A DNA stretch of 64,000 nt from Castellaniella sp. MT123 (GTDB taxonomy: Bacteria > Pseudomonadota > Gammaproteobacteria > Burkholderiales > Burkholderiaceae_B), in assembly GCF_039614765.1 (NCBI RefSeq), contig NZ_CP154879.1, positions 62,001-126,000 of the forward strand, given 5' to 3'. Each line of letters starts with the position of its first letter. Positions within the stretch are counted from its first letter, which is position 1. Of this stretch, positions 54,735 to 64,000 are shown one piece after another. Under the pieces are notes generated by a model. That model ran no database searches. It had not been told where the DNA came from and saw only the letters and a list, made by a program, of their open reading frames with translations. The position numbers were made by a program, and so were the translations under genes.

Positions 54735-55622
54735 TTACTGGTTCAGGACGGCAGGTGTGGCCGTATCCGCCATCAGGGCGGCGTATCCGTCCCGCGCGTC
54801 GGGCCAGACGGGGTGCCAGCCGCTCGCCCGCAACCGGGCATTGGACAGGCGCTTGCCGTCGGCGGGGCGCGGCAGGGTGGCTGGCGGGGGGCCGCCGGCC
54901 AGCTGTGCCAGCGCGGCATAGAGCTGCGCCGTCGGCCAGGGATGGTCGTCCGTGCCGATGTAGCTGGAATGAGGGCTGGGAAGTGTCAGCAGGTGGGCGC
55001 AGGCCCGGGCGGCGTCGTCCACATGGATCCGGTTGGCCCAGTGACCGGGGCCGCCCGGAGCGGTGATCCGGCCGGCCCGCAGGCCGTCGATCAGACGCAG
55101 GCGCCCCGGGCCGTACAGGCCGGACAGACACAGGGTCACTCCGCGCCCGGGCAGTTGCTGCCGCAGCAGGGCTTCGGCGGCCAGCATCGGCGCCCCCCGG
55201 AAATCGCCCGGGTTGGGCGGCGTGTCCTCGGTGATCCAGGCCCCGTCGGCGCCCGGCCCCCAGATGGCCGAAGAGGCCACCATCACGCAGCGCTTTACCG
55301 CGTGCAGGTCCGGCAGCGCCGACAGCAGAGCCTCCAGCCCTCGAGGATAGGCCTGAGCATAGGCGTCGGGGGTCCGGGCGCCGGGGGCGGGGGCATACAG
55401 CAGATGCGTCGGGGCTGGACAGGCCGCCACGTCACGGCCCGCCGGCCCCCACAGCGCCAGGCTGTCGGGCCTGCCGAGGTCTGCCTGAATCCAGCGCATC
55501 AGCGAGCCCGGCGTGGCGGGCATGGCCCGGCGGCGCAGGCCGGTGCAGGCCCATTCGACGGGGTCCAGCAGGGCGGCGGTCCGCAGGCACAGATCGCCTC
55601 CGACCAGCAACAGGGTATTCAT
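54735..55622 (-). CDS. NAD(P)-dependent epimerase/dehydratase-like protein
   Basis: This 295-residue protein has a Rossmann-type start (MNTLLLVGGDLCLRTAALL) without the usual GxxGxxG spacing, then CVMVASSAIWGPGADGAW (the SS-W position of extended SDRs) and LCLSGLYGPGRLRLID. This is the layout of YeeZ-like SDR proteins, whose substrates are unknown. It precedes the ModE-type gene by 14 bp on the same strand. Confidence 0.7.
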   Translation of the reverse strand: MNTLLLVGGDLCLRTAALLDPVEWACTGLRRRAMPATPGSLMRWIQADLGRPDSLALWGPAGRDVAACPAPTHLLYAPAPGARTPDAYAQAYPRGLEALLSALPDLHAVKRCVMVASSAIWGPGADGAWITEDTPPNPGDFRGAPMLAAEALLRQQLPGRGVTLCLSGLYGPGRLRLIDGLRAGRITAPGGPGHWANRIHVDDAARACAHLLTLPSPHSSYIGTDDHPWPTAQLYAALAQLAGGPPPATLPRPADGKRLSNARLRASGWHPVWPDARDGYAALMADTATPAVLNQ

Positions 55623-55666
55623 CTCATAGAATGGTGGGTATTTCCGAATGCGTACCAGTCTATCCT

Positions 55667-56293
55667 ATGTCCGCTACCTTTCCCTTGCAGCGCAGCCACC
55701 CCGACCAGCTCATTGTGGGCCTGGTGTCCGTATCCGACAGGGCCTCGTCCGGCGCCTACCAGGATCAGGGCATTCCCGCCCTGTCCGACTGGCTGGGGCA
55801 GGCCCTGACACAGGCCCCGCTAATCGTGTCGCGGTTGATTCCCGACGAGCGCGAGGGCATCGCGGCCACCTTGCGCGAACTGGTCGATGAGGCGCGTTGC
55901 GATCTGGTGCTGACGACCGGCGGCACCGGCCCGTCCCGTCGGGACGTGACGCCGGAGGCCACTCTGGACGTGGCCACGCGCGAGATGCCTGGATTTGGCG
56001 AGCAGATGCGCCAGGTCAGCCTGAAGTTCGTGCCCACCGCGATCCTGTCGCGGCAGGTGGCCGTCCTGCGGGAACTGCCCGACCACGCCGCGCTGATCAT
56101 CAATCTTCCCGGTCAGCCGAAGGCCATCCGTGAAACCCTGGAAGGTCTGCGAGGCGACGACGGCGTCGTTCAGGTGCCGGGTATCTTCGCCGCAGTGCCC
56201 TACTGCCTGGACCTGATCGGCGGCCCTTACGTGGAAACGCACGAGACCGTGGTCCGGGCCTTCCGGCCCAAGTCGGCCCGGCGCGGAGCCTGA
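55667..56293 (+). CDS. mog: Molybdopterin adenylyltransferase-like protein (Mog/MoaB)
   Basis: This 208-residue protein fits the MogA/MoaB family that adenylylates molybdopterin before Mo insertion. The key block is [36 protein letters not shown] (~82-117), with SVSDRASSG near the N-terminus. The ATG at 55667 (MSATFPLQ) is used over 55631. Its place beside the mod genes supports a role in molybdenum cofactor synthesis. Confidence 0.9.
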   Translation: MSATFPLQRSHPDQLIVGLVSVSDRASSGAYQDQGIPALSDWLGQALTQAPLIVSRLIPDEREGIAATLRELVDEARCDLVLTTGGTGPSRRDVTPEATLDVATREMPGFGEQMRQVSLKFVPTAILSRQVAVLRELPDHAALIINLPGQPKAIRETLEGLRGDDGVVQVPGIFAAVPYCLDLIGGPYVETHETVVRAFRPKSARRGA

Positions 56294-56427
56294 TCGGTCC
56301 CGGGCACTGGCGCATACCCGTCGTCGCGGTGAACGGCGTACCCGGGCACCGCAGCAGCGATTCCCATTCCGCCTTAAAATCCCGGAATCCGGTTTTTTCA
56401 CTATTTCATCCTTCTGGAGGTCCAGCC

Positions 56428-57492
56428 ATGGCCCTGGTTTCCATGCGTCAGCTCCTCGATCACGCCGCCGAACACGGCTACGGGATCCCCGCCTTCAACG
56501 TCAACAATCTGGAGCAGGTCCAGGCCATCATGGAGGCCGCCGCCCAGACCGACAGCCCCGTCATCATGCAGGCCTCGGCCGGCGCCCGAAAATATGCCGG
56601 CGAAGGCTTCCTGAAATACCTGATCCAGGCCGCCGTCGAGTCCTATCCGCACATCCCGGTCGTCATGCACCAGGACCACGGCCAGTCGCCCGACGTCTGC
56701 CGGGGCGCCATCGATCTGGGTTTTTCCAGTGTCATGATGGATGGCTCGCTGATGGCCGACGGCAAGACAATCTCTTCCTACGAATACAACCTGGACGTCA
56801 CCCGACGGGTGGTGGGCATGGCGCATCCGCTGGGCATCACCGTCGAAGGCGAACTGGGCTGCCTGGGCTCGCTGGAAACCATGAAGGGCGACAAGGAAGA
56901 CGGTCATGGCGCCGAGGGCACCATGACGCGTGAACAGCTGCTGACCGATCCGGAACAGGCCGCCGATTTCGTCAAGCAGACCCAGCTCGACGCCCTGGCG
57001 ATCGCGGTCGGCACCAGCCACGGCGCCTATAAATTCACCCGCAAGCCCACTGGCGACATCCTGTCCGTGCAGCGGATCAAGGAAATCCACGCCCGTCTGC
57101 CGAACACCCATCTGGTGATGCACGGCAGCTCCAGCGTGCCCCAGGAACTGCTGGCCGAGATCCGCCAGTTCGGTGGCGACATGAAGGAAACCTACGGCGT
57201 GCCGGTGGAAGAGCTTCAGGAAGCCATCAAATTCGGCGTCCGGAAGGTCAATATCGACACCGACATCCGCCTGGCCATGACCGGCGCGATCCGTCGCTTC
57301 CTGGCGGAAAACCCCGGCAAGTTCGATCCGCGCGAATACCTGAAACCCGCGCGCGAAGCGGCAAAGAAAGTCTGCCTGGCCCGCTACGAGCAGTTCGGCA
57401 CGGCGGGCCAAGCCTCGAAGATCAAGGCGATCCCCTTGTCCGACATGGCGGCGCGCTACGCGGCGGGCGAACTCAAGCAACTGGTGAAATAA
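56428..57492 (+). CDS. fbaA: Fructose-bisphosphate aldolase, class II (CbbA type)
   Basis: This 354-residue zinc enzyme interconverts fructose 1,6-bisphosphate and triose phosphates. Zinc and substrate residues are visible in [13 protein letters not shown] (~76-88), [21 protein letters not shown] and [11 protein letters not shown]. The ATG at 56428 follows TGGAGG. The 134 bp before it hold AT-rich sequence and a short CCGG/CCGG stem with a T-run but no certain signal. purC follows by 6 bp. Confidence 0.95.
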   Translation: MALVSMRQLLDHAAEHGYGIPAFNVNNLEQVQAIMEAAAQTDSPVIMQASAGARKYAGEGFLKYLIQAAVESYPHIPVVMHQDHGQSPDVCRGAIDLGFSSVMMDGSLMADGKTISSYEYNLDVTRRVVGMAHPLGITVEGELGCLGSLETMKGDKEDGHGAEGTMTREQLLTDPEQAADFVKQTQLDALAIAVGTSHGAYKFTRKPTGDILSVQRIKEIHARLPNTHLVMHGSSSVPQELLAEIRQFGGDMKETYGVPVEELQEAIKFGVRKVNIDTDIRLAMTGAIRRFLAENPGKFDPREYLKPAREAAKKVCLARYEQFGTAGQASKIKAIPLSDMAARYAAGELKQLVK

Positions 57493-57498
57493 ATCCTG

Positions 57499-58386
57499 AT
57501 GAAGGCCTTGCTCCAATCCACCATCCAGTCGCTGCCCTTGCTGGGGCGCGGCAAGGTCCGCGACATGTACGCCGTGGGCGAAGACAAACTGCTCATCGTC
57601 GCCACCGACCGGATCTCGGCCTTCGACGTGATTCTGGACGATCCGATTCCCGGCAAGGGCAAGGTCCTGACGGCCCTGACCGAATTCTGGCTGAAACGCC
57701 TGGGCCATCTGATTCCCACACACGCCACGGGGATCGCCCCGGAAGACGTGGTCGCGCCTGAAGAACGCGACCAGGTCGCCGGCCGGGCCATGGTCGTCAA
57801 GCGCCTGGAACCCATCCTGGTCGAGGCCGTCGCGCGCGGCTATCTGATCGGCTCGGGCTGGAAGGACTACCAGGCGACGGGCTCTGTGTGCGGGATCGCC
57901 CTGCCGCCCGGCCTGCGTCAGGCGGAAAAATTGCCTGAACCCATCTTCACCCCGGCGGCCAAGGCCGAATTCGGTCAGCACGACGAGAACGTCGACTTTG
58001 CTTACGTCGTGGCCCAGGTGGGTTCGGATCTGGCGAACGAACTGCGCCGTGTGACCTTGGCGCTCTATGCCGAGGCGGCCGATTTCGCGCGCGGCCAGGG
58101 CATCCTGATCGCCGACACGAAATTCGAATTCGGCCTGGATGTGCGCGGCACCCTGCACCTGATGGACGAGGTCCTGACGCCGGATTCCTCGCGTTTCTGG
58201 CCGGCCGACGGCTATGCAGTGGGCATCAGCCCGCCGTCCTTCGACAAGCAGTTCGTGCGCGACTGGCTGGAAACCCAGTCCTGGGACAAGACGCCGCCCG
58301 CACCGCGCCTGCCGGCCGACGTCATGGATCGCACCGCCGCCAAATACCAGGAAGCGCTCGATCGCCTGACGCGGGGGGCGGCATGA
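57499..58386 (+). CDS. purC: Phosphoribosylaminoimidazole-succinocarboxamide synthase
   Basis: This 295-residue SAICAR synthetase joins aspartate to CAIR in purine synthesis. It shows [31 protein letters not shown] (~15-45), [26 protein letters not shown] and [10 protein letters not shown]. It is the longer form of the enzyme. purE overlaps its stop by ATGA, so purC, purE and purK are translationally coupled. Confidence 0.96.
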   Translation: MKALLQSTIQSLPLLGRGKVRDMYAVGEDKLLIVATDRISAFDVILDDPIPGKGKVLTALTEFWLKRLGHLIPTHATGIAPEDVVAPEERDQVAGRAMVVKRLEPILVEAVARGYLIGSGWKDYQATGSVCGIALPPGLRQAEKLPEPIFTPAAKAEFGQHDENVDFAYVVAQVGSDLANELRRVTLALYAEAADFARGQGILIADTKFEFGLDVRGTLHLMDEVLTPDSSRFWPADGYAVGISPPSFDKQFVRDWLETQSWDKTPPAPRLPADVMDRTAAKYQEALDRLTRGAA

Positions 58387-58952
58387 CGGCGGCTCCCGCG
58401 TCGGAACGGCCGGGCGGTCTGGCGTCGCGGGGGACCGGCGGTACGGGATCCGCATCCGCCGCGCCGATCGTAGGCCTGGTCATGGGCTCTTCCAGCGATT
58501 GGGATGTGATGCGCCACGCGGCCGCCGTGTTCGACGAATTCGGTATCGCCTACGAGGCCCGGGTCGTGTCGGCCCACCGCATGCCGCTGGATATGGTCGA
58601 ATACGGCGCCCAGGCGGTCGCGCGCGGTCTGCGCGCCATCGTGGCCGGGGCGGGCGGGGCAGCCCATCTGCCGGGCATGATGGCGGCGCTCACGCCGGTG
58701 CCCGTGTTCGGGGTGCCGGTCCCGTCGCGCTACCTGCGCGGCGAGGATTCCCTGTTGTCCATCGTGCAGATGCCGCGCGGTGTGCCGGTCGGCACGTTCG
58801 CCATCGGCGAATCGGGCGCGGCCAATGCGGCCCTGCATGTCGTGGCCAATCTGGCCATGACGGACGCCGACCTGCTGCAACGCCTGCAGGACTACCGCGC
58901 ACGCCAGACCGAGGCGGCCCGCGCCATGCGGGTACCCCCGGAGGCATCATGA
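58383..58952 (+). CDS. purE: N5-carboxyaminoimidazole ribonucleotide mutase
   Basis: This 189-residue enzyme moves the carboxyl group of N5-CAIR to make CAIR. Core motifs are [13 protein letters not shown] (~31-43), [10 protein letters not shown] with the catalytic His, and [13 protein letters not shown]. The first ~27 residues are a Gly/Ser/Ala-rich extension not needed for the fold. It overlaps purK by ATGA. Confidence 0.95.
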   Translation: MTAAPASERPGGLASRGTGGTGSASAAPIVGLVMGSSSDWDVMRHAAAVFDEFGIAYEARVVSAHRMPLDMVEYGAQAVARGLRAIVAGAGGAAHLPGMMAALTPVPVFGVPVPSRYLRGEDSLLSIVQMPRGVPVGTFAIGESGAANAALHVVANLAMTDADLLQRLQDYRARQTEAARAMRVPPEAS

Positions 58953-60103
58953 CGCCGGCCGCTTCCGGCTCCTGGTTGGGAGTGCTGGGCGGTGGCCAGC
59001 TGGGACGCATGTTTTGTCAGTCGGCTCAGGCGCTGGGCTATCACGTCGTGGTGCTCGATCCGGCGCAATCCAGTCCCGCCGGCGGGGTGGCCGATCGGCA
59101 CCTGCGCGCCGCGTATGACGATCCACGGGCCCTCGACGAGATCGGGCGGCTGTGCGTGGCCGTCACCACCGAATTCGAAAACGTGCCCGCCGACAGCCTG
59201 CGGCATCTGGCGCGACACTGCCTGACCACACCGTCGGGCGACGCCGTGGCGGTGGCGCAGGATCGTTTGGCGGAAAAGGCCTACCTGAGGGCATCGGGTG
59301 TGCCGGTGGCGGATCATGCCGCCGTGCATCAGGCGTCCGACCTGGATGCCTGCGCGCAGACGCTGTTTCCAGGCATCCTGAAGACGGCCCGCTTCGGTTA
59401 TGACGGCAAAGGGCAGGCCAGGGTGGCCGACCGGGCTCAGGCGCTGCAGGCCTTCGAGGCCATGCGTGGTGTTCCCTGCATCCTCGAAGCCCTGCAGCCG
59501 CTGGATACCGAGATTTCCGTGGTCGTGGCTCGCGGTCTGGATGGACGGGCGGTCTCCTATCCACCGGCGCGCAACACCCACCGGGACGGTATCCTCGCGC
59601 TGTCCGTGGTGGACGGCACGATTCCCGCGCCGATTGCCGATCAGGCGCGTGACCATGCCCTGCGGATTGCCGACCACCTGGATTACCACGGAGTGCTGTG
59701 CGTGGAATTCTTCGTGCTGCGCGACGGGCGGGTGATCGCCAACGAGATGGCGCCGCGCCCGCACAACAGCGGCCATCATACGCAGGACAGCTGCCTGGTC
59801 AGCCAGTTCGAGCAGCAGGCCCGCGTCATGGCGCGTCTGCCGCTGGGGTCGGCCGACATGCTCTGTCCGGCGGCCATGCTCAATCTGCTGGGCGATCTGT
59901 GGTTCGATGCCCGGGGGGCGCACCGCGAGCCGGATTGGGCGGGTGTGCTGGCGGTGCCGGGCACGCGGCTGCATCTGTATGCCAAATCCGAGGCGCGCCG
60001 GGGCCGCAAGATGGGCCACGTGAATATCCTGGGACGCGACGCGGCGGAACTGCATGCGCGCATCGCCCGGGTGGCCGCTGTGCTGGGGTTGCCCGATGCC
60101 TAA
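58949..60103 (+). CDS. purK: 5-(carboxyamino)imidazole ribonucleotide synthase
   Basis: This 384-residue ATP-grasp enzyme makes N5-CAIR from AIR, bicarbonate and ATP. GVLGGGQLGRMFCQSAQALGY (~10-30) is the N-terminal nucleotide-fold signature, with FGYDGKGQARV and EMAPRPHNSGHHTQDS as ATP-grasp segments. The ATG at 58949 overlaps purE; the longer frame from 58499 is a shadow. It overlaps sua5 by 8 bp. Confidence 0.95.
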   Translation: MTPAASGSWLGVLGGGQLGRMFCQSAQALGYHVVVLDPAQSSPAGGVADRHLRAAYDDPRALDEIGRLCVAVTTEFENVPADSLRHLARHCLTTPSGDAVAVAQDRLAEKAYLRASGVPVADHAAVHQASDLDACAQTLFPGILKTARFGYDGKGQARVADRAQALQAFEAMRGVPCILEALQPLDTEISVVVARGLDGRAVSYPPARNTHRDGILALSVVDGTIPAPIADQARDHALRIADHLDYHGVLCVEFFVLRDGRVIANEMAPRPHNSGHHTQDSCLVSQFEQQARVMARLPLGSADMLCPAAMLNLLGDLWFDARGAHREPDWAGVLAVPGTRLHLYAKSEARRGRKMGHVNILGRDAAELHARIARVAAVLGLPDA

Positions 60104-61208
60104 GGTCGATCAGACCCGGATCATCGAGGCCGCCCACCGCCTGGCTCAGGGGCGCCTGGTCGCCTTTCCGACCGAAACGGTGTATGGCCTGGGGGCCGAT
60201 GCGGAAAATCCCCAGGCGGTGGCCCTGATCTATGCCGCCAAAAAACGCCCGGCCAATCATCCGATCATCGTTCATCTGGCGCCGGATACGGATCCTGGCT
60301 ACTGGGCGGCCTCGGTGCCGCCCCAGGCGCGTCAGCTGATGGCGGCGTTCTGGCCGGGTCCGCTGACGCTGATCCTGCCGCGCGCCGCGCGTATTCCGGA
60401 TGCCGTCAGCGGCGGTCAGGCCAGCATCGGCTTGCGCTGCCCTTCGCACCCCATTGCGCAGACCCTGTTGCATGTCTTTGCCAGCCTCAAGCCGCACGGC
60501 TGCGGCGGGGTGGCGGCGCCATCGGCCAATCAGTTCGGCCAGGTGTCGCCCACCCACCCGGATCATGTCCGCCACGAATTTCCCGAACTCGATGCGCAGG
60601 CCCTGATGATTCTGGAAGGCGGGGAATCCCAGGTCGGTATCGAGTCGACCATTCTGGATCTGTCGCGCCTGGATCAGGGCGTGGGCCCCACGCTGCTGCG
60701 CCCCGGGCACATCAACATCCTGCAGCTGGCCGAAGTGCTGGGCGATCTGCCGGCGCAGCCCGACGCTGCTGCGCCCCGCGTTTCGGGGTCGCTCAAGGCG
60801 CACTATGCGCCGCATACCCCGGTGGCGCTGGTGGACTCGGCCGACCTGGCCGCCTGGCTGCGGTCGCCCGATCCGGCTGCCGCATTCGCCTCGGGCGTCG
60901 CGCGGGTCGAGACAATCGCGGCTGCCGGGCCGTCGGGCCTCGTCGTCCCATCCGGGCTTTGGCAGCCTCGCACGGCGGTCGTCATCCTGGAAGCACCCCC
61001 GGGTCCCGCACCCCGGGGGGTGGACTGGGTGGTGGTGCCCGCCGATCCGGTCGTCTATGCCCGTCGGCTGTACGCCTTGCTGCGGGAACTGGATGCCGCC
61101 GGCTATGACCGCATCCTGCTGCAGCGCCCGCCCCAAGACCCGGCCTGGCAGGGCGTCAATGACCGGATCGGGCGCGCCGCGGCGGCGTTTGGCGTGAGCA
61201 GGCCCTAA
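60096..61208 (+). CDS. sua5: Threonylcarbamoyl-AMP synthase (Sua5)
   Basis: This 370-residue enzyme makes threonylcarbamoyl-AMP for the tRNA t6A modification. The YrdC domain spans ~1-205 (LVAFPTETVYGLGADA, AAKKRPANHPIIVHL, APSANQFGQVSPTHPDHV); the rest is the Sua5 C-terminal domain, linked by SGSLKAHYAPHTPV. The long form suggests it is the main t6A enzyme here. It is the last gene of the fbaA-pur operon and converges on livF. Confidence 0.94.
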   Translation: MPKVDQTRIIEAAHRLAQGRLVAFPTETVYGLGADAENPQAVALIYAAKKRPANHPIIVHLAPDTDPGYWAASVPPQARQLMAAFWPGPLTLILPRAARIPDAVSGGQASIGLRCPSHPIAQTLLHVFASLKPHGCGGVAAPSANQFGQVSPTHPDHVRHEFPELDAQALMILEGGESQVGIESTILDLSRLDQGVGPTLLRPGHINILQLAEVLGDLPAQPDAAAPRVSGSLKAHYAPHTPVALVDSADLAAWLRSPDPAAAFASGVARVETIAAAGPSGLVVPSGLWQPRTAVVILEAPPGPAPRGVDWVVVPADPVVYARRLYALLRELDAAGYDRILLQRPPQDPAWQGVNDRIGRAAAAFGVSRP

Positions 61209-61230
61209 GCCTCCCCCGATACGGCAAGCA

Positions 61231-61941
61231 TCAGACGCCCAGATAGCGGCTCAGCACGTCTTCCCGCGAGCCGAGCGCCGGGCTGCTGTCCTCGATTGCC
61301 ACCACCCCCTTCTGAAGGATGATGCATCGGTCGGTGTGGGCCAGGATCTTGCGGTAGTTCCGGTCCACGATCAGGGTGGCGACGCCGGCTTCCCGGATGC
61401 TGTGAATGACGCGCCAGATTTCCTCGACGACCAGGGGAGCGAGGCCTTCGGTTGCCTCGTCCAGGATCAGCATGTCCGGATTGGTGAGCAGGGCCCGGCC
61501 GATGGCCAGCATCTGCTGTTCTCCGCCTGACAGTTGGTGCCCGCCGTGCCGCATCCGCTCGGTCAGTCGCGGGAATACCGTCAGGATCCTGTCCAGGGTC
61601 CAGGTGTTCTTCCCGGTATGGCCCGGCCCCGCAGCGACCAGCAGATTTTCCCGTACGCTCAGGTTGGGGAAGATGCCGCGCCCTTCCGGGACGTAGGCGA
61701 TGCCAAGCCGCGCGACCTCGTGCGGTGGGCGCGGGCCTGGTGTCCGTTCGTGAAACCGGATCGTGCCCCTGGCCGGCCGGAGATGGCCCACCAGTGCGCG
61801 GATCAGGGTGGTTTTGCCCATGCCGTTGCGCCCCAGCAAGCCGACCGCCTCGCCTGCCTGGATCCGCAGGCTGACTCCCCGCAGGATATGGCTTTCGCCA
61901 TAGAAGGTGTGCAGGTCCTGGGCTTCGACGATGGCCGTCAT
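61231..61941 (-). CDS. livF: Branched-chain amino acid ABC transporter ATP-binding protein LivF
   Basis: This 236-residue ATPase has Walker A GRNGMGKT (~37-44), signature LSGGEQQM and Walker B MLILDEATEGLAP, the last with the LivF-type EATEGLAP. It partners LivG, LivH and LivM to import a branched-chain amino acid or a related amide or urea compound. It overlaps livG by 4 bp. Confidence 0.93.
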   Translation of the reverse strand: MTAIVEAQDLHTFYGESHILRGVSLRIQAGEAVGLLGRNGMGKTTLIRALVGHLRPARGTIRFHERTPGPRPPHEVARLGIAYVPEGRGIFPNLSVRENLLVAAGPGHTGKNTWTLDRILTVFPRLTERMRHGGHQLSGGEQQMLAIGRALLTNPDMLILDEATEGLAPLVVEEIWRVIHSIREAGVATLIVDRNYRKILAHTDRCIILQKGVVAIEDSSPALGSREDVLSRYLGV

Positions 61942-62693
61942 GATGCTTCCGTTCCCAGGTAGGCTGCCTGAACGTCCGTATTGCCGCGGATCGATTCCGG
62001 ACTGCCATGCGCGATGACCGAGCCATTGACCATGACGGTGATGGTATCCGCAATCCGGAAGACGGCATCCATATCGTGCTCGATCAGCAAAATGGCATGT
62101 TCGTCCCGCAGCGACTCGAGCAGTTGCAGCATGCGCTCGGTTTCCTCCGGGCCCATGCCGGCCAGCGGCTCGTCGAGCAGCAGCACCTGCGGTTCGGTGG
62201 TCAGGCTCATGGCGATCTCCAGCTGACGCTTCTTGCCGTGAGACAGGGATCCGGCCGGCTGATGCCGCAGGGACTGCAGTCCGGTTTGTTCCAGGACGCG
62301 TTCGGCGGCCTCGTTGGACCGCCGACAGGCGGTGGCGGGTTGCAGCCAGCGCCAGAATCGCTGATAGCCGGCCTGAGCGGCCAGGCGGCAGTTTTCGTGC
62401 AGCGACAGGCTGGGAAATATGGTCGTTCGCTGGTAGCTGCGGCCGACACCGGCCCGGGCGCGCCGTGGCTGCACCCAGCGGGTGATGTCCCGGCCCTGCA
62501 TCCGGATCTCGCCGCTGTCGGCTGACAGCTCGCCCGAGAGCACGTTGACCAGCGTGGACTTGCCGGCGCCGTTGGTGCCGATCACCGCGTGGATGTTGCC
62601 GAGCGGCAAGTCGATGCAGACTTTGTCCAGGGCTTGCAGGCCGCCGAAGCGGCGCGAGACATTGCGGGCCGAGAAAACAATGGAATCGTTCAT
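61938..62693 (-). CDS. livG: Branched-chain amino acid ABC transporter ATP-binding protein LivG
   Basis: This 251-residue ATPase has Walker A GTNGAGKST (~39-47), the signature read as LSHGKKRQ (urea/LivG-type variation of LSGGQ) and Walker B LLLDEPLAGMGPEE. The AGVGRSYQRTTIFPSLSLHEN block is typical of LivG. The ATG at 62693 overlaps livM by 4 bp; the longer frame to 63641 lies inside livM. Confidence 0.93.
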   Translation of the reverse strand: MNDSIVFSARNVSRRFGGLQALDKVCIDLPLGNIHAVIGTNGAGKSTLVNVLSGELSADSGEIRMQGRDITRWVQPRRARAGVGRSYQRTTIFPSLSLHENCRLAAQAGYQRFWRWLQPATACRRSNEAAERVLEQTGLQSLRHQPAGSLSHGKKRQLEIAMSLTTEPQVLLLDEPLAGMGPEETERMLQLLESLRDEHAILLIEHDMDAVFRIADTITVMVNGSVIAHGSPESIRGNTDVQAAYLGTEAS

Positions 62694-63703
62694 GGCTGTG
62701 GCGTGTAGGATGAGGTGGGCTCGGGTAGAGCCGGGGTTTTCCGGCGTTTCCGGGGGCGATGCGACAGGCCTGCGAGCCCCTGGGGCAGCAGCGCGACCAG
62801 CACGATGATGGTCAGGCCGAATGTCAGGTGCCAGTGCCCTGCCAAGGCGCCGAAAAGGGCTTCGGATTGAAAGAGCTCTTCCAGCAGGATCAGGCACAGC
62901 GCGCCCAGCAATGCGCCCCATAGACGCCCGCTGCCGCCCATGATCACCATGAGCAATACCAGCCCGGATTGTTCCCAGTTGAGCAGTTCCGGATTGATGA
63001 AGCCGTCCTTGGTGGCATGGAGCATGCCGGCAATGCCGGCCAGTCCGGCGGCCAGAAGGTACGCCACGAATTTGTAGGCGAAAGTCGAGTACCCGGCGGC
63101 GCGCATGCGCTGCTCGTTGATGCGGATGCCGTTGAGTGCCGCGCCAAAGCGCGAGCCCCCCAGCACGGTCAGAAAGATCCAGACCAGGCCCAGGGTGGAC
63201 AGCACGAACAGGTAAAAGGCGCGCGGCTCGTCGATATTCAGCAGTGTCCAGTCTCCCAGGCGCCATTCGGGGCGGAAATACAGATAGATCCCGTCGCTGC
63301 CGCCGCCGAATTGCGTATCGTGGAACACGTAGTAGGCCATTTGCGCGAAGGCCAGCGTGATCATGATGAAATAGATGCCGCGGGTGCGCAGGGACAGCGC
63401 TCCCGTGATCGCGGCATAGGCCATGGCGGCCGCCAGCACGCTGGGCACCAGGAAGAAGAAATTCCCCGCGCCGGATTCGGGCGCGAGCAGGGCGGTGGCA
63501 TAGGCCCCCGCGCCAAAGAAAGCGGCGTGTCCCAGACTGATCAGGCCGGCGCCCCCCACAAGCAGTTGCAGGCTCATGGCGAACAGGCCATAGATCATGA
63601 TCTTGACGGCCAGGCCCGCGTAGTATTCGTTGACTACCCACGGCAGGATGGCAAGAATGCCGAGCGTGATCAGGATCGGGGCGGCGGTTTTTGTGATGCG
63701 CAT
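62690..63703 (-). CDS. livM: Branched-chain amino acid ABC transporter permease LivM
   Basis: This 337-residue inner-membrane permease has about nine hydrophobic segments and the LivM coupling region GGSRFGAALNGIRINEQRMRAAGYSTFAYKFVAYLLAAGLAG (~181-222). Its C-terminal tail is basic (SHRPRKRRKT). It is 3 bp after livH and overlaps livG. Confidence 0.93.
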   Translation of the reverse strand: MRITKTAAPILITLGILAILPWVVNEYYAGLAVKIMIYGLFAMSLQLLVGGAGLISLGHAAFFGAGAYATALLAPESGAGNFFFLVPSVLAAAMAYAAITGALSLRTRGIYFIMITLAFAQMAYYVFHDTQFGGGSDGIYLYFRPEWRLGDWTLLNIDEPRAFYLFVLSTLGLVWIFLTVLGGSRFGAALNGIRINEQRMRAAGYSTFAYKFVAYLLAAGLAGIAGMLHATKDGFINPELLNWEQSGLVLLMVIMGGSGRLWGALLGALCLILLEELFQSEALFGALAGHWHLTFGLTIIVLVALLPQGLAGLSHRPRKRRKTPALPEPTSSYTPQP

Positions 63704-63706
63704 GAT

Positions 63707-64000
63707 TCAGCCTCGAGTGAAAAGTCCTTGTGGCTTGAAGAGCAGAATCAAGGCCATCAGCAGGTAGGCCAGCATGCCGGCGATGCCAGGGAAGAACACC
63801 TGGCCGAAGGTATCGACGAAACCCACCAGCATGGCTGCCAGAAACGCGCCCCGGATCGACCCGATGCCGCCGATCACCACGATCACGAAGCTGATGATCA
63901 GGACCGAATGACCCATGCCGGGGTACACCGAGGTGACCGGCGCGGCGATGGCGCCGGCAAGCGCCGCCAGGGATACGCCGATGGCGAACACGATCCGGTA
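63707..64000 (-). CDS. livH: Branched-chain amino acid ABC transporter permease LivH, C-terminal part
   Basis: Only the last ~97 residues are in the window; the frame continues past the edge. FVIVVIGGIGSIRGAFLAAMLVGFVDTFGQVFFP is the LivH signature region and the protein ends ILLFKPQGLFTRG, typical for the family. It is the first visible gene of the liv operon; the binding-protein gene is expected to the right. Confidence 0.9.
   Translation of the reverse strand, partial: YRIVFAIGVSLAALAGAIAAPVTSVYPGMGHSVLIISFVIVVIGGIGSIRGAFLAAMLVGFVDTFGQVFFPGIAGMLAYLLMALILLFKPQGLFTRG

Noticed and set aside
56382-56398. CCGG-AAT-CCGG followed by a T-run before fbaA as a terminator
   Set aside because: A four-pair stem is too weak for an intrinsic terminator; it is probably chance in promoter DNA.
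56401-58455. 684-residue open frame antisense to fbaA and purC
   Set aside because: Both sense genes have complete catalytic motifs; the antisense frame is a high-GC artefact.

Overview
The window is high-GC chromosomal DNA. I infer a betaproteobacterium of the Burkholderiales, probably in or near the Alcaligenaceae. The inference rests on protein content and on a housekeeping block (cysS, an AlkA-type glycosylase, accA, tilS, lysC, tRNA-Ser; lpxH beside a cyclophilin; suhB divergent from trmJ and cysE) that I recall from Bordetella-like genomes. No search was run.

Layout. 1-6548: the 3' part of a type I-F CRISPR-Cas operon (end of csy2, csy3, csy4/cas6f), an IHF-site-bearing leader, and a 71-repeat, 70-spacer array transcribed left to right and decayed at its far end. 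6760-12264: an MFS exporter, then a minus-strand operon (IclR-type regulator, polar amino acid ABC transporter, hutG). 12420-12715 is an intergenic stretch with two copies of a composite palindrome; a third copy lies at 50471. 12716-25817: housekeeping genes (mscS, cysE, trmJ, suhB, a TerC/CorC-type membrane protein, lpxH, cyclophilin, a TPR protein, cysS, DNA glycosylase, accA, tilS, lysC, tRNA-Ser). 25818-31749: an SSB-like orphan, a BamE-like lipoprotein, an SpmA-SpmB fusion, an FMN alpha-hydroxyacid dehydrogenase, and an exported beta-propeller plus exported creatininase-family pair.

31890-36171: tRNA-Arg followed by a visibly more AT-rich, overlapping four-gene operon (second hflK-hflC pair, NRAMP transporter, TerC-family transporter), which looks acquired and is the best candidate for an undescribed functional unit. 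36574-49795: a complete pelABCDEFG exopolysaccharide operon with an eighth overlapping gene, a stand-alone glycoside hydrolase related to the PelA hydrolase domain. PelA appears to lack the catalytic glutamate in that domain, while the stand-alone protein keeps it. 49805-56293: YbaK deacylase, XerD, a molybdate block (modABC, ModE-type regulator, a ModE-like operator, Mog) and a short-chain dehydrogenase-like protein. 56428-61208: fbaA, purC, purE, purK and sua5, mostly overlapping. 61231-64000: livF, livG, livM and the end of livH on the minus strand.
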